Origin: Schistocerca nitens | Lineage: Eukaryota > Arthropoda > Insecta > Orthoptera > Acrididae | Assembly: GCF_023898315.1 (NCBI RefSeq) | Contig: NC_064615.1 | Coordinates: 6,706,501-6,770,500 of the forward strand | Direction of reading: 5' to 3' | DNA: 64,000 nucleotides | Part shown: one piece after another, positions 1-11,184 of the stretch | How the letters are laid out: every line of letters begins with the position of its first letter | Position numbering within the stretch: position 1 is the stretch's first letter | Program-made: the position numbers and the translations under genes | Notes under the pieces: model-generated | What the model was told of the DNA's origin: nothing | The model's database searches: none | The model's input: the letters and a program-made list of their open reading frames with translations, nothing else

Positions 1-1053
1 CTTTACTTTCAAAGTTCCGTTTAAGTATTCATAGCTGGCTACAATATTTAGATTACACAAGCACAAATTAAGAGTGCGAGTTTTGTTACCGTATTTTAGC
101 TTACCTGTGACTGCAGCTCAGCTTGGTACGTACTAAATTTTACTATTGTTAATTGTTCAGAATCATTTAATTGAAGTTCAAAGCTAAATCTCTTATTTCT
201 GAATTGCGTACATTCAAGTAGCTTTTGAAATTATTGTTGAGGTAGTCCAAGACTAACCGTATTTTACTGAATTTCGATGTGCTTAAGAAAGAAAGCTTCT
301 TATTAATTTCAGTCACTAAATTTACTTTCAATTTTCCGGTTTTATTAATTCTTTTGCTAAATTAAGTCAGAGTGCAGCGAAATTTATTACTTCTGACAAA
401 CTTTCAGTTTTCACACTACACGTGTCAACCTTCAGTTGCCACGCTTCTAGTGCTAATTATATGTGTAATTACCTTTCTTTTTCAGTTACTATAGTAATTG
501 TCCTTAGGACTGGCGACCGTAATTTCCCCCAAATCTCAAATATCTAATTACCGCTAGTTAATTCTTAACGTCACTGTCATTAAGGTCGATAAGTGAGGGG
601 GAGGTTACAACTGCAGTCTGCAGTCAGTACTTAAACTCCATCAGCGGCGAGCGTCGTGTCCTTTGGTCGCCGCACAGGAACGTGCAGCGGACGATAGCGC
701 CAGCGTCTAAAAGAGAAGCTCGCAGTGCTAATCTAAAGCCTATGACACCGTCATACACACTTCGGCACAAATCTTGCCTACGCCTCGATCTTCAGTTATT
801 TTGATGTTTGCAGGGTGCGTAATCATAAAGTTTCAATTAACACTGAAAAAAATAATAAAATAAAATAAAATTACGTTCTTTGTTTGTAGGTACATTTCTG
901 CAATCCTGGTACACAAATGTCAGCACTATAGTAACATATCACGTCACTATAGAAGACAAAACAAAATGGCGAGCCCGCTGATAAAGTTGTACCTTGTGTG
1001 TTAGTTCGCTTTTGCACATTTGAAGGGGAGTGGTTACGTTGACTTGGTGAAAG
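1..1053. other. Intergenic, no recognised feature
   Basis: AT-rich sequence with no long open frame, no TIR or tRNA-like box and no LINE or transposase similarity that I can see. Confidence 0.5.
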
Positions 1054-1055
1054 TA

Positions 1056-1711
1056 GTGGGTGATCAAAAAGTCAGTATAAATTTGAAAACTGAATGAATC
1101 ACGGAATAATGTAGATAGACAGGTACAAATTTACACACATTCTTGGAATGACATTGGGTTTTATTAGAACAAAAAAAAATACAAAAGTTCACAAAATGTC
1201 CAACAGATGGCGCTTCATCTGATCAGAATAGCAATAATTAGCATAAAAAAGTAAGACAAAGCAAAGATGATGTTCTTTACAGGAGATGCTCAATATGTCC
1301 ACCATCATTCCTCAACAATAGCTGTAGTCGAGGAATAATGTTGTGAACAGCACTGTAAAGCATGTCCGCAGTTATGGTGAGGCATTGGCGTCGGATGTTG
1401 TCTTTCAGCATTCCTAGAGATGTCGGTTGATTACGATACACTTGCGACTTCAGGTAACCCCAAAGCCAATAATCGCACGTACTGAGGTCTGGGGACCTGG
1501 GAGGCCAAGCATGACGAAAGTGGCCGCTGAGCACACGATCATCACCAAACGACGCGCGCAAGAGATCTTTCACGCGTCTAGCAATTTTTTTTTTTGTTTC
1601 TAATAAAACCCCATGTCATTCCAAGCACGTGTGTCAATTTTTACCTCTCTATCTACATTATTCCATGGTTTATTAAGTTTTCAGATTTACACTGACTTTT
1701 TGATCACCCGG
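1056..1711 (-). mobile_element. Tc1/mariner-superfamily deletion derivative with ~120-bp TIRs
   Basis: The two ends are inverted copies of each other: GTGGGTGATCAAAAAGTCAG on the left and CCGGGTGATCAAAAAGTCAG on the reversed right. Similarity continues for about 120 bp to a shared TTTTATTAGAA plus oligo-A. TA dinucleotides flank both ends (1054-1055 and 1712-1713), the TSD expected for Tc1/mariner. The 656-bp element keeps only the last ~98 codons of a transposase, so it is non-autonomous and would need a transposase supplied by a full copy elsewhere. Confidence 0.85.
1277..1573 (-). pseudogene. mariner-like transposase, C-terminal fragment
   Basis: The 98-codon reading frame carries the third catalytic block of Tc1/mariner DDE transposases, WPPRSPDLSTCDYWLWG, followed by the usual C-terminal helix region ending in GGHIEHLL. 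The DNA-binding domain and the first two catalytic aspartates are missing. It lies wholly between the TIRs of the 1056-1711 element and is a deletion remnant, not a functional enzyme. Family assignment is from the motif only. Confidence 0.8.
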
Positions 1712-1725
1712 TACATGGAACATTG

Positions 1726-1923
1726 GCTGGTTCAAATGGCTCTGAGCACTATGGGACTCAACTGCTGTGGTCATAAGTCCCCTAGAACTTAGAACTACTT
1801 AAACCTAACTAACCTAAGGACATCACACACATCCATGCCCGAGGCAGGATTCGAACCTGCGACCGTAGCGGTCGTGCGGTTCCAGACTGTAGCGCCTTTA
1901 ACCGCTCGGCCACTCCGGCCGGC
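1726..1923 (-). mobile_element. tRNA-derived SINE (family 1)
   Basis: Read on the minus strand it starts with a tRNA-like head: an A-box region GGCCGAGCGGTT and a B box GGTTCGAATCC. The family body follows, with GATGTCCTTAGGTTAGTTAGG and, near the 3' end, CATAGTGCTCAGAGCCATTTG. A perfect 12-bp TSD, CATGGAACATTG, flanks it at 1714-1725 and 1924-1935. The left TSD begins directly after the TA of the neighbouring mariner derivative. Confidence 0.95.
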
Positions 1924-2074
1924 CATGGAACATTGTACCATCGTGTGAACTGTGGTTAGAAGCCACGGCCGTTGGAATGTCGTGAAATAATTCTGGAGGA
2001 AGAATAATAAAGAGGGAGACCATTTCTCTGTGAAGAACCGGAAACCGCAAGAGGAGGCCATGGCGATGGAAGAC

Positions 2075-2790
2075 ATGTGTATCGCAATCAAAGCGATAGC
2101 GGAAAACGTGAAAATAAATCATGGATCAGTCTTCACCGTTTGCACGACATTCTGAAAATGACACAGTTCGCCATCCAGTCTGCTCCCCAAGTGCTTTCAC
2201 CCTTACAAAAAGCCCACCGAACTGAGGCAACAGAGGGAAAGTTGCAGCCGTGTCACGCCAATGCGGATGACTTCTGTATTTACCTAAAGACAATAGACGA
2301 TTGCAGGATGTATCACGAACCGCTATGACTCCAAACAAAGAATCAAAGCAAGCAATGGAAATATGTGGATTCACCGCCGCCAAAAGAGTCGAAATGCAAC
2401 CATCGTCGGGTGAGGTGATGGTGAGTGTTCTTTTTTAGTTTTCCCGGTTTGATGATAACAAATTATGCGCGTAAGGGAAAACTATGACAAGAGTGTACTA
2501 CTAAAATCTGTAGGTTTACTTCAGCTGTCAAGACGAAGCGTCACAGGAACCTGTCCACGAGGAGGGGGTGGAGGGGTGGTCATTTTGCTTCACGACAAGG
2601 CCGTGGTCTGTTCTAAACAGGACACGGTCACACATGCTGCTTCCTTGGGCTATGAAATTCTGCCTCATCTCCGTATTCTTCTGACATGCCATCATATGAT
2701 TTCCCCCTTTGGTCTCTGTCGAAGAAACCATTGCGTAGCTGACATCTACAGCATAATGACATGGTAATTTTTCTAGGTGGATTTTTTCTC
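2075..2790 (+). pseudogene. Fossil mariner (DD34D) transposase
   Basis: Pieces of a classical mariner transposase appear in order across several frames. First is a helix-turn-helix-like stretch around INHGSVFTV near 2115. Next is a region resembling the YDPETKQQSMEW block (YDSKQRIKASNGNMW, about 2327-2371). Last come ILLHDKA and SLGYEILPH (about 2583-2670), matching the LHDNA block and the start of the third catalytic block. The asparagine after the second aspartate is Lys, and several stops and frameshifts intervene. No TIRs were located, so the element ends are unknown. Confidence 0.7.
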
Positions 2791-2888
2791 AAACAGTCAA
2801 CACGCACACTCTACAGCAAAGGTCTCCAACAAGGAATTCATCATTGGGAAAAATATTTTGCATTTAAGGTGAATGTACTGAGTAGGAT

Positions 2889-3080
2889 CAAAACTGGCTC
2901 TGAGCACTATGGGACTTAACTTCTGAGGTCATCAGTCCCCTAGAACTTACAACTACTTAAACCTAACTAACCTAAGGACATCACGCACATCCATGCCCGA
3001 GGTAGGATTCGATCCTACGACCGTAGCGGACGCGCGGTTCCAGACTGTAGCACCTAGAACCGCTCGGCCACCGCGGCCGG
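2889..3080 (-). mobile_element. tRNA-derived SINE (family 1)
   Basis: Minus-strand copy of the same SINE as at 1726-1923, with A-box and B-box tRNA head (the B box reads GGATCGAATCC) and the shared TTAGGTTAGTTAGG body. A perfect 15-bp TSD, TGTACTGAGTAGGAT, occurs at 2874-2888 and 3081-3095, so this is a precise retrotransposition event. Confidence 0.95.
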
Positions 3081-3162
3081 TGTACTGAGTAGGATTAACA
3101 CTGAATTTCATCGCTGCAGTTCGATTTATTGAAGATGATAATTAATACTTTATAACTACCAC

Positions 3163-3930
3163 TTGTAATTCTGTCAGAGACCGCAAAGGACTTGGAAGAG
3201 CAGTTGAAAGGAATGGACAGTGTCTTGAAAGGAGGATATAAGATGAACATCAATAAAAGCAAAACAAGGATGAGGGAATGTAGTCGAATTAAATCGGGTG
3301 ATTCTGAGGGAATTAGATTAGGAAATGAGATGCTTAAAGTAGTAAAAGAGTTTTGCTACTTTGGGAACAAAATAACTGATGATGTTCGAAGTAGAGAGGA
3401 TATAAAATGTAGACTGGCAATGGCAAGGAAAGCGTTTCTGAATAAGAGAAATTTGTTAACATCGAGCATAGATTTAAGTGTCAGGAAGTCATTTCTGAAA
3501 GTATTTGTGTGGAGTGTGGCCATGTATGGAAGTGAAACGTGGACGATAAATAGTTGGCACAAGAAGAGAATAGAAGCTTTCGAAATGTGGTGCTACAGAA
3601 GAATGCTGAAGATTAGATGGGTAGATCACATAACTAATGAGGAGGTATTGAATAGAATTGGGAGAAGAGGAGTTTGTGGCACAACTTGACAAGAAGAAAG
3701 GATCGGTTGGTAGGACATGTTCTGAGGCATCAAGGGATCACAAATTTAGCATTGGAGGGCAGCGTTTAGGGTAAAAATCGTAGAGGGAGACCAAGAGATG
3801 AATACACTAAGCAGATTCAGAAGGATGTAGGTTGTAGTAAGTACTGGGAGATGAAGAAGCTTGCACAGGATAGGGTAGCATAGAGAGCTGCATCAAACCA
3901 GTCTCAGGGCTGAAGACCACAACAACAACT
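3163..3930 (+). mobile_element. RTE-type LINE, 5'-truncated copy
   Basis: This covers the C-terminal part of an RTE-like reverse-transcriptase ORF (thumb and tail region: YGSETWTINS, EAFEMWCYRRMLKIRWVDH). It is followed by a GKNRRGRPRDEY-type basic tail, the 3' UTR ending CTGAAGACC, and a (CAA)n tail; RTE elements typically end in a short tandem repeat rather than poly(A). The frame is open from 3192 to 3689. It is then lost by a one-base deletion near 3658 and two further nonsense changes (GAG to TAG near 3769, TGG to TAG near 3880). Three other copies in the window cover the same segment. Confidence 0.9.
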
Positions 3931-5043
3931 ACTATTTGTAAGTGTCGAATAAATCTGACACTCTCGATGTGTATTAATGGAATAGCCACCAATAAACAGA
4001 TTTAATACATATATGGAAGTGAGAACCATGTTAAGACAACATCCACCCGTCTGTACTCGTGTCTGGGTGGTCGTAATGCAGCAGTTTGCGGTCAATGATT
4101 TCTCGTGCTGTTTGTTCTTATATCCAAATCACCACCGAGTTTAACCAGTTTTTTAGATGCGCTTTGATGTGGTTTTCACATTAACAGAAGGTGAGCATAA
4201 CCTGAAAATTGGTATTAACAGAAAGAGAGAAATAATACACAACACGAATTCTTGCAAAATCAGCTTAAAACTGTTTAAGTATGGTATGATACAAATAAAC
4301 TGTATTTACTTTGGAGATGTTGCAAAATAGCTTGGTGATGTATGAGAAGTGGTAATTTCATACAGGCTAATAAAGTAACAGTGTTTTAGTAATCTGATTA
4401 GTATAGTCACTGTCTTGTTAGACATCTGTTTGCACACTCTCGCTTTTACAACACGTATGACCTGGTTAGATAAGGCGATCGTAATTATATGGTAGGTGCG
4501 ATCTTACAAACAGATCAGTAGTAGAATACATAAAAGGCTACACAAAAGTTATCTCTAAATTAGGTAGGCAAATCGCAAATAGGTGCACTGTTCTCATTTA
4601 ACAGCGAACAGAACGTGAGCACGTTCAGAGGTTTTTCACAGACCTTGCCATCTACTTCTATGTGGGTGAAATTGCGGTCCATTAAGTTGTAGATTATATT
4701 AGCTGATTAACGTATGAGAGTACCCGACCTTCTGATTTTCAAATCAGCTGCGCCTTACCCTGTCCAATGGAGATATCTTGATCATGCAGTCACTCCACAG
4801 AACGTATACATCATTTTCGACTGCAGGACGATAAGGTGGCAATAACCGTAATCCATTGCGGCAGCTCCACACTTGTTGCGAAAATACTGTCTGCCAGTCT
4901 GAAAACTACTCATGCAAAGTGAAAATAATGGAGCTGCTCTAGACATTTCTTTTTACGTACAGACACAAGTATCAGTTTTCATACCCACTCGATTCCCTGA
5001 CTGTTTGCTCATTACTGGGGTCGAAAGAGGGTTTACCTCGATT
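3931..5043. other. Intergenic, no recognised feature
   Basis: No tRNA boxes, TIRs or transposon protein similarity seen; only short chance reading frames. Confidence 0.45.
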
Positions 5044-5048
5044 GTATC

Positions 5049-5531
5049 TGTTGTGTCTAGACAAGACAGCCTAGACACAATGAGAGGAAGCCGAAAGGCA
5101 CGCGCTTAAACTCACGCAGGCTGGCATGAGGTCTGAAACAGGATACGTAATGAATGCTATAAAGAAAAGTACGTAGCTTCTGGAATACTTAACTTTAATC
5201 CACATTTGTAGAACATCGCTCTTGATGATACATTAATAGAATCTCAATATCAATTGAATACGGCGCCTTGCTAGGTCGTAGCAAATGTAGCTGAAGGCTA
5301 TGCTAACTATCGTCTCGGCAAATGAGAGCGTATTTGTCAGTCAACCGTTCCTTGCAAAGTCGGCTGTACAACTGGGGCGAGTGCCAGGACGTCTCTCTAG
5401 ACCTGCCGTGTGGTGGCGCTCGGTCTGCAATTACTGACAGTGGCGACACGCGGGTCCGGCGTATACTAATGGACCGCCGCCGATTTAAAAGCTACCACCT
5501 AGCAAGTGTGGTGTCTGGCGGTGACACCACA
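5049..5531 (-). mobile_element. Solo LTR, 483 bp
   Basis: On the minus strand the unit starts TGTGGTGTCACCGCC and ends GTCTAGACACAACA, the TG...CA termini of an LTR. The flanking 5 bp are identical, GTATC, at 5044-5048 and 5532-5536. One LTR with a 5-bp TSD and no internal region is the product of LTR-LTR recombination. A 5-bp TSD fits Gypsy-like elements, but there is no coding sequence to confirm the family. Confidence 0.85.
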
Positions 5532-5663
5532 GTATCCATATTGCGGAAATCGAAATTGTGTTTCTGGTGTACTGTAATAGCGTCAACGAAATAAAAGGTA
5601 AGAAACAGAGTAAATGACGAAGCAGAATGAACGCCGCAAATGAATTACTTTATGACTCGATTA

Positions 5664-6110
5664 TACAGGGTGAGTCACCTAACATTACAGCTGGATATAT
5701 TTCGTAAACCACATCAAATACTGACGAATCGATTCCACAGGCCGAACGTGAGGAGAGGGGCTAGTGTAATTGGTTAATACAAACCATAAAAAAATGCACG
5801 GAAGTATGTTTTTTAACACAAACCTACGTTTTTTTAAATGGAACCCCGTTAGTTTTGTTAGCACATCTGAACATATAAACATATACGTAATCAGTGCCGT
5901 TTGTTGCATTGTAAAATGTTAATTACATCCGGAGATATTGTAACCTAAAGTTGACGCTTGAGTACCACTCCTCCGCTGTTCGATCGTGTGTATCGGAGAG
6001 CACCGAATTACGTAGGGATCCAAAGGGAACGGTGATGGACCTTACGTACAGAAGGGACTGGAACAGCACATTACGTCCACATGCTATCACCTTTTCATTG
6101 GTCTTTTTCT
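5664..6110. mobile_element. Single long TIR (half element) of a mariner-like family
   Basis: Starts TACAGGGTGAGTCACCTAAC after a TA (5662-5663). It stays closely similar to both ~480-bp TIRs of the complete element at 20778-22079 as far as CATTGGTCTTTTTC, then diverges abruptly near 6110. The internal transposase part and the second TIR are absent, so this is a broken half-element that could not be mobilised by a two-ended mechanism. Confidence 0.85.
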
Positions 6111-6513
6111 CTGAACAAGCGCGTGTGATAGTGCTTCTCTACAGCTGTAGAGAAGCTGTAGAAATCCAAACACACGCGAACAGTTTCAACAAGAAAGAGG
6201 AAAGCCTTAAGGTAAACGGATCCTGGCTGCCCGTACTGCAGCGAACGACCGTCGCAGGTAGCAAGAGGAGAACCTCACCGGAAATGACCGCGGAGAAGCC
6301 CTCGGACGTTGGCGCGCCAGGTACATATAGTCTGCGGCCGCGAGCTCGCCTCCAGTTCACCACCGGCAATGGAGGGTGAAGCTTTGACAATGCCAGCCAC
6401 TCGTGCTGACGAAACGTCAGAAAAATCATTAGATGAACGTCGGTCGAAAAACCCGAGACAGAAGCCAATAGGCAGTTTGTCAACAAGTGGCCACGAAAGC
6501 CTTAACAATTTTG
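6111..6513 (-). other. Unclassified, probably repetitive segment
   Basis: This segment lies between the broken mariner TIR and the broken Tc1-like element and matches neither. It includes a perfect 24-bp palindrome at 6133-6156 and a GC-rich stretch. I have the impression that it is a common orthopteran interspersed repeat but cannot name it. The open frames here end inside unrelated neighbours and are not credible genes. Confidence 0.4.
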
Positions 6514-7710
6514 TATTCCACATATGCTCAATAATGCTCATGTCTGGGGAGTTTGGTTGCCACCAGAACTGTTTAAACTCGGAAGGGCGTTCCTGGAGCA
6601 GCTCTGTAGCAATTCTGCATGTGTGGGGGTGTTGCATTGTCCTGCTGGAACTGCCCAAATCCTTCCGAATGCACAATGGACACGGCAATTTTACGAGTGT
6701 ACCTCGAATATCGGGAATCGGGCGAAACATCAGTCTACGTCACTGTTGCGGTTGGGAAAAGATCCTGCAAGAACTGGACCGACGACGACTGAAGATAATC
6801 GTTCAACGACACAAAAGTGCAACCATTCCGCGAACTGTTGCAGATTTCAGTGCTAGGCCAGCAACAAGTGTCAGCGTTCGAACCATTCAACGGAACATCA
6901 TCAGTATGGACTCGTGTACCCTCGATGACTGCTCGACACTAAGCTTACGTACGTGTCACCTGTCAGAGTCTTATCTAGACGTAACAGGGGCCCCACATCA
7001 CTCCAGCTGCGCACGCCCCGCGCCGCTACACCGCCTCCACCAGCCTGAACAGTCACCAGCTGACATGCTGGGTCTATGGATTCATGAGTTGTCTCCACTC
7101 GATAGAATTTGAAACGAGACTCGTCCGACTAGGCAACATGTTTGCGTCATCAAGAGTCCAATGTCAATGTTGATGGGCCCAGGTGAGGAGTAAAGTTTAG
7201 TGTCGAGCAGTCATCGAGGGTACACGAGTCCATACTGATGATGTTCCGTTGAATGGTTCGAACGCTGACACTTGTTGCTGGCCTAGCACTGAAATCTGCA
7301 ACAGTTCGCGGAATGGTTGCACTTTTGTCTCGTTGAACGATTATCTTCAGTCGTCGTCGGTCCAGTTCTTGCAGGATCTTTTCCCAACCGCAACAGTGAC
7401 GTAGACTGATGTTTCGCCCGATTCCCGATATTCGAGGTACACTCGTAAAATTGCCGTACGGGAAAATTCCCAATTCATCGCTGCCTCGAAGACGCTGTGT
7501 GCCACAGCTAGTGCACCGAGTGTAACACCACGTTGAAACGCACTTAAATCTTGATAGCCTGCGATTGTAGCTGCAGCAACCGATCTAGCAACTGCGCCAG
7601 ACTCTTGTTGTCTTGTACAGGCTTTGTCGACCGAGTGCCGTATTCTCGCTGTTTTCATATCTCTGTATTTGAATACGCATGCCTATACTAGTTTCTTTGG
7701 CTCTTCAGTG
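6514..7710 (-). mobile_element. Tc1-like element, rearranged and 3'-truncated
   Basis: The right end (5' end on the minus strand) carries the TIR CACTGAAGAGCCAAAGAAAC next to TA at 7711-7712, similar to the element at 23230-24349. On the minus strand the order is an N-terminal helix-turn-helix region (about 7347-7658), a middle part with HESIDPACQLVTVQAGGGG (about 7030-7085), and a C-terminal block CRIATELLQ...PNSPDMSIIEHMWN (about 6517-6610). The middle is interrupted by a 261-bp inverted copy of the element's own 5' part (6682-6942). The 3' end breaks off after EHMWN at about 6514. Confidence 0.85.
6682..7457. repeat. Inverted duplication, 261-bp arms, one mismatch
   Basis: Arms 6682-6942 and 7197-7457 are reverse complements with, by my reading, a single substitution (C at 6811). 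They are separated by a 254-bp spacer of transposase sequence. The arms derive from the N-terminal half of the Tc1-like transposase. Confidence 0.9.
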
Positions 7711-8008
7711 TAATAATAATCCTTTACTGTTCTTGATAGAGGCGGATTAAATGAAGGTACATCAATGACATGAAATTTAAAAGTCTTCCGTCGTCAATTT
7801 AGTTTTTACAATTATAATATTATTTCATGATTTCCGAATCGTCTCAGTCTGTTGTAACATATCTGTAAACTCTCTTGCAAACAGTGCGAAATTCTCATTC
7901 CATTCCTAGTTTGTCTGTAGCCTGCTGTGTACAAAAAAGATATTGTGTTTTACATCCTCGAAAACAAACGACGGACATGTTTTTTATTTCATTTCTTAAT
8001 TAAGAGTT

Positions 8009-8559
8009 AACATGTAAGAGAGAGGATATAAAATGTAGACTGGCAATGGGAAGGAAAGCGTTTCTGAAGAAGAGAAATTTCTAAACATCGAGTATAGATT
8101 TAAGTGTCAGGAAGTCGTTTCTGAAAGTATTTGTATGGAGTGTAGCCATGTATGGAAGTGAAACATGGACGATAAATAGTTTAGACAAGAAGAGAATAGA
8201 AGCTTTCGAAATGTGGTGCTACAGAAGAATGCTGAAGATTAGATGGGTAGATCACATAACTAATGAGGAGGTGTTGAATAGGATTGGGGAGAAGAGAAGT
8301 CTGTGGCACAACTTGACTAGAAGAAGGGATCGGTTGGTAGGACATGTTCTGAGGCATCAATGGATCACTAATTTAGTACTGGAGGGCAGCGTGGAGGGTA
8401 AAAATCGTAGAGGGAGACCAAGAGATGAATACACCAAGCGGATTCAGAAGGATGTAGATTGCAGTAGGTATTGGGGGATGAAGAAGCTAGCACAGGACAG
8501 AGTAGCATGGAGAGCTGCATCAAACCAGTCTCTGGACTGAAGACCACAACAACAACAAC
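8009..8559 (+). mobile_element. RTE-type LINE, 3' fragment with TSD
   Basis: Contains the end of the RT ORF (YGSETWTINSLDKKRIEAF, open from 8148 to 8540), the basic KNRRGRPRDEY tail, CTGAAGACC and a (CAA)n tail. The TSD AATTAAGAGTT is at 7998-8008 and 8560-8570 (the first A is shared with the tail). The 5' truncation is typical of incomplete target-primed reverse transcription. Confidence 0.92.
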
Positions 8560-8570
8560 AATTAAGAGTT

Positions 8571-9993
8571 GGCGTGGAACTTGGCGAACAGTACATTTGG
8601 GAGAAAGGAAATAACTCACGCCTTGGTCGAAAGCAGACATCAGATTAATGGCTCGTAGTCTTGTTCACCGGCCGACTCGAATGGGGTTTTTGTCTAATTT
8701 GAGAGACTTACGCCTCAGAAATATAGTGCATAAAAGATTAACCACAAAACGCAACAAATATATTAGTTAGTATTCACAGATATATGGTGGTGATCTCTCA
8801 CACCTTCCGGTAAATGGTGGATCATAGCAATGGCCTAAAGCCGCAGAAATAAAACCATTTCCAAATCTAGGATACTGTACTGATCATGATGTGTGGAACG
8901 TGGATGCAACATTAACGCCAATAAAGAAAACCTAAACTTGATCATCTATCTGTTCCTGAACATGGGTGATACGGAAGTAGGGAAAGAGGATTCTGGTCCA
9001 GGTGCGATTTGTTGTTGACACATAGATGAGTTTTTGAAGTGTTGCTTTATAATTCATTCCTAATTTGAAAAACATCACTTAATTTAGTTTCGCTATAACA
9101 TTAGGAGAAGGAAACACTTCAGCGGATTTGTTGTGGTTCAGTCGTAGTATTCGAGTGTGGGTAGGTCCAGAATTCGAGTCTACATTACGGCTGTCGGTGT
9201 GGTATTTATGGCTGGCTGTGAGGGAATACAATAACGGTTGATGCCGCACCACTGTGAAGCATCTCTGCGTCCGGCACTTAATGCTCGGCTTTCTAGCGAT
9301 AAGTACGCTAGCAGTGAATATTCATTAACATTCAGAATAAGAATGAAGCGGGCACTCAGGCGTCCCGCCGCCACAAAAGCGTTCTGATTAGAGAGGCGTC
9401 CGAGGCGGGCTGCCGGCATACGGGCCAGGCGTGTGTCGTCTAAATAAAAGAAATTATATTCTCTTGTGTTTTCAATTTAGCTTTCCATAAACTGGATGGG
9501 AACTCATTTTTTACATACAATTACAGAGACGAAAATGTCATTTGAACGTCGTACCCTTAAGAACGAAGGAGGAAAGAAACTGATACACGAAATGGAACAA
9601 AAGCGCTTTTTCAGTTGCAAGACTACTTCACGACAAGTTTCTGCAGCAGTGTTGTCGCTGTGATCGCTTCGCGTATATGAGACGATCCACATTTACATTT
9701 TAGAAATTTCGTGCAACAAAATTCTGCACCTCATTGAATTTTACAGTTTTAAGATTGTTAGATATCGGCTTCTACGCAGTAGTTACGCCAGATTTCATAT
9801 CATGTCCGTAGCATTTGGAAATGGAGGATCTGTTTAGGTTCTCTACAGAGTTGTAACGTGAAGGACGTTCAAGGTCTCCCGAAAACTAATGTTGACCACA
9901 TTTATAGTTCTCTAAATATGTTGCATATTAGCGCTGGTCAGTGAATCTCAAACAAGTCATCTGCTTATAATCTTCTTGACGCTCACAAACAGA
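8571..9993. other. Intergenic, no recognised feature
   Basis: No transposon or RNA-gene signature seen. A modest GC rise at about 9180-9440 has no convincing reading frame. Confidence 0.45.
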
Positions 9994-10413
9994 CACAGGG
10001 CGAGTCAGGAGGAAAGTACGTACATGCTTTGAGGGTTGATAGTGTTTCTGAGTGAAACTAAAACGTCATATGAACAAACGTCCCGATCTTAACAGTTTAC
10101 TAGGAAACTAATGAAAACGAGAAAGACAAATGCAGATGATAGTAAACGGAACGTTGTGATCTAATGTTTTCCTCAATTGTGTACATTTCCTGACTAAAGA
10201 TATTCAGAAAGGCCACCGTCAATTGCAAGCCACTTTGCGCTCTTGCGTGAATTGGTTTCAGGGTTTAATACCGAATATGGAGCTGGTAGCTTTACTTTAA
10301 TTTTTGTCAGCAGAATATACTAGAATTGTATTTATAAGTATACTATTAGCTTTAATTTTTTGGGTGGTCATTTTTACCCTTTTATATATTTTTTATTATG
10401 CCTGCTAATATAT

Positions 10414-10579
10414 GCCCGGGTTCCCGGGTTCGATTCCCGGCGGGGTCAGGGATTTTCTCTGCCTCGTGATGGCTGGGTGTTGTGTGCTGTCCTTAGGTTA
10501 GTTAGGTTTAAGTAGTTCTAAGTTCTAGGGGACTTATGACCACAGCAGTTGAGTCCCATAGTGCTCAGAGCCATTTTTT
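10414..10579 (+). mobile_element. SINE with variant head, family-1 3' end
   Basis: The body from CCTTAGGTTAGTTAGG onward is the same as in family 1 and ends CTCAGAGCCATTTTTTT. The head differs: GGGTTCGATTCCCGG followed by a GGTCAGGGATTTTCTCTGCC segment not found in the other copies. The TSD TGCTAATATAT is at 10403-10413 and 10580-10590. The copy lies inside the degenerate mariner-like element. Confidence 0.9.
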
Positions 10580-10993
10580 TGCTAATATATCTTTCTGATT
10601 TATTTGGCTCCGGGGAACTTAACTGCGTTCTTGTTGTGACAGGTTGACAGCTGCCGAGTCACTGATCTGACCACTTTCCTACAGTCCTTTGCTTGAGACC
10701 GCGCGTGTAAATTACGAGGGAGAAGTCGCTCTTTTCTGCCCACTGTGCCCTTGTAAACTTCGCTCTGAACTCAACCAAACAAACAGTATTCTAATGGAGT
10801 AAGACCAGGTGACCTCGGCGGCGAAGAAATGACTCCACGGCGACCGATCCAACGCGCAGGATACATTTCAGCGAGATACTGTGGCTGGCCGTACGGAATG
10901 TGCAGGAGCTCCATCGTGCTGAAAGTGCAAACGACGTCGCGTTGGCAATCGTCCTTCATTAAGAGAGTTATGTTAAACAACTGGACTCATGAG

Positions 10994-11184
10994 CGCCGGC
11001 CGCGATGGCCGAGCGGTTCTAAGCGCTTCAGTCCCGAAAGGAGCGACTGCTACGGTCGCAGGTTCGAATCCTGCCTCGGGCGTGGATGTGTGTGATGTCC
11101 TTAGGTTAGTTAGGTTTAAGTAGTTCTAAGTTCTAGGGGACTGACGACCACAGATGTTAAGTCTCATAGTGGTCAGAGCCATTT
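10994..11184 (+). mobile_element. tRNA-derived SINE (family 1)
   Basis: Full-length copy with A-box region GATGGCCGAGCGGTT, B box GGTTCGAATCC, and the 3' end CAGAGCCATTT. The TSD is TGGACTCATGAG (10982-10993) and TGGACCCATGAG (11185-11196), 11 of 12 matching. It is nested in the mariner-like element 9996-12158. Confidence 0.93.

Noticed and set aside
1850-1920. Functional tRNA genes at A/B-box sites (also 3010, 11000, 15190, 26050, 38500, 57290, 58070)
   Set aside because: No closing acceptor stems, and most are followed by a constant SINE body and TSDs; they are SINE promoters.
6309-7112. 267-codon plus-strand frame as a gene
   Set aside because: It crosses from an unclassified repeat through the antisense of a Tc1-like element and into the inverted duplication; openness is coincidental.
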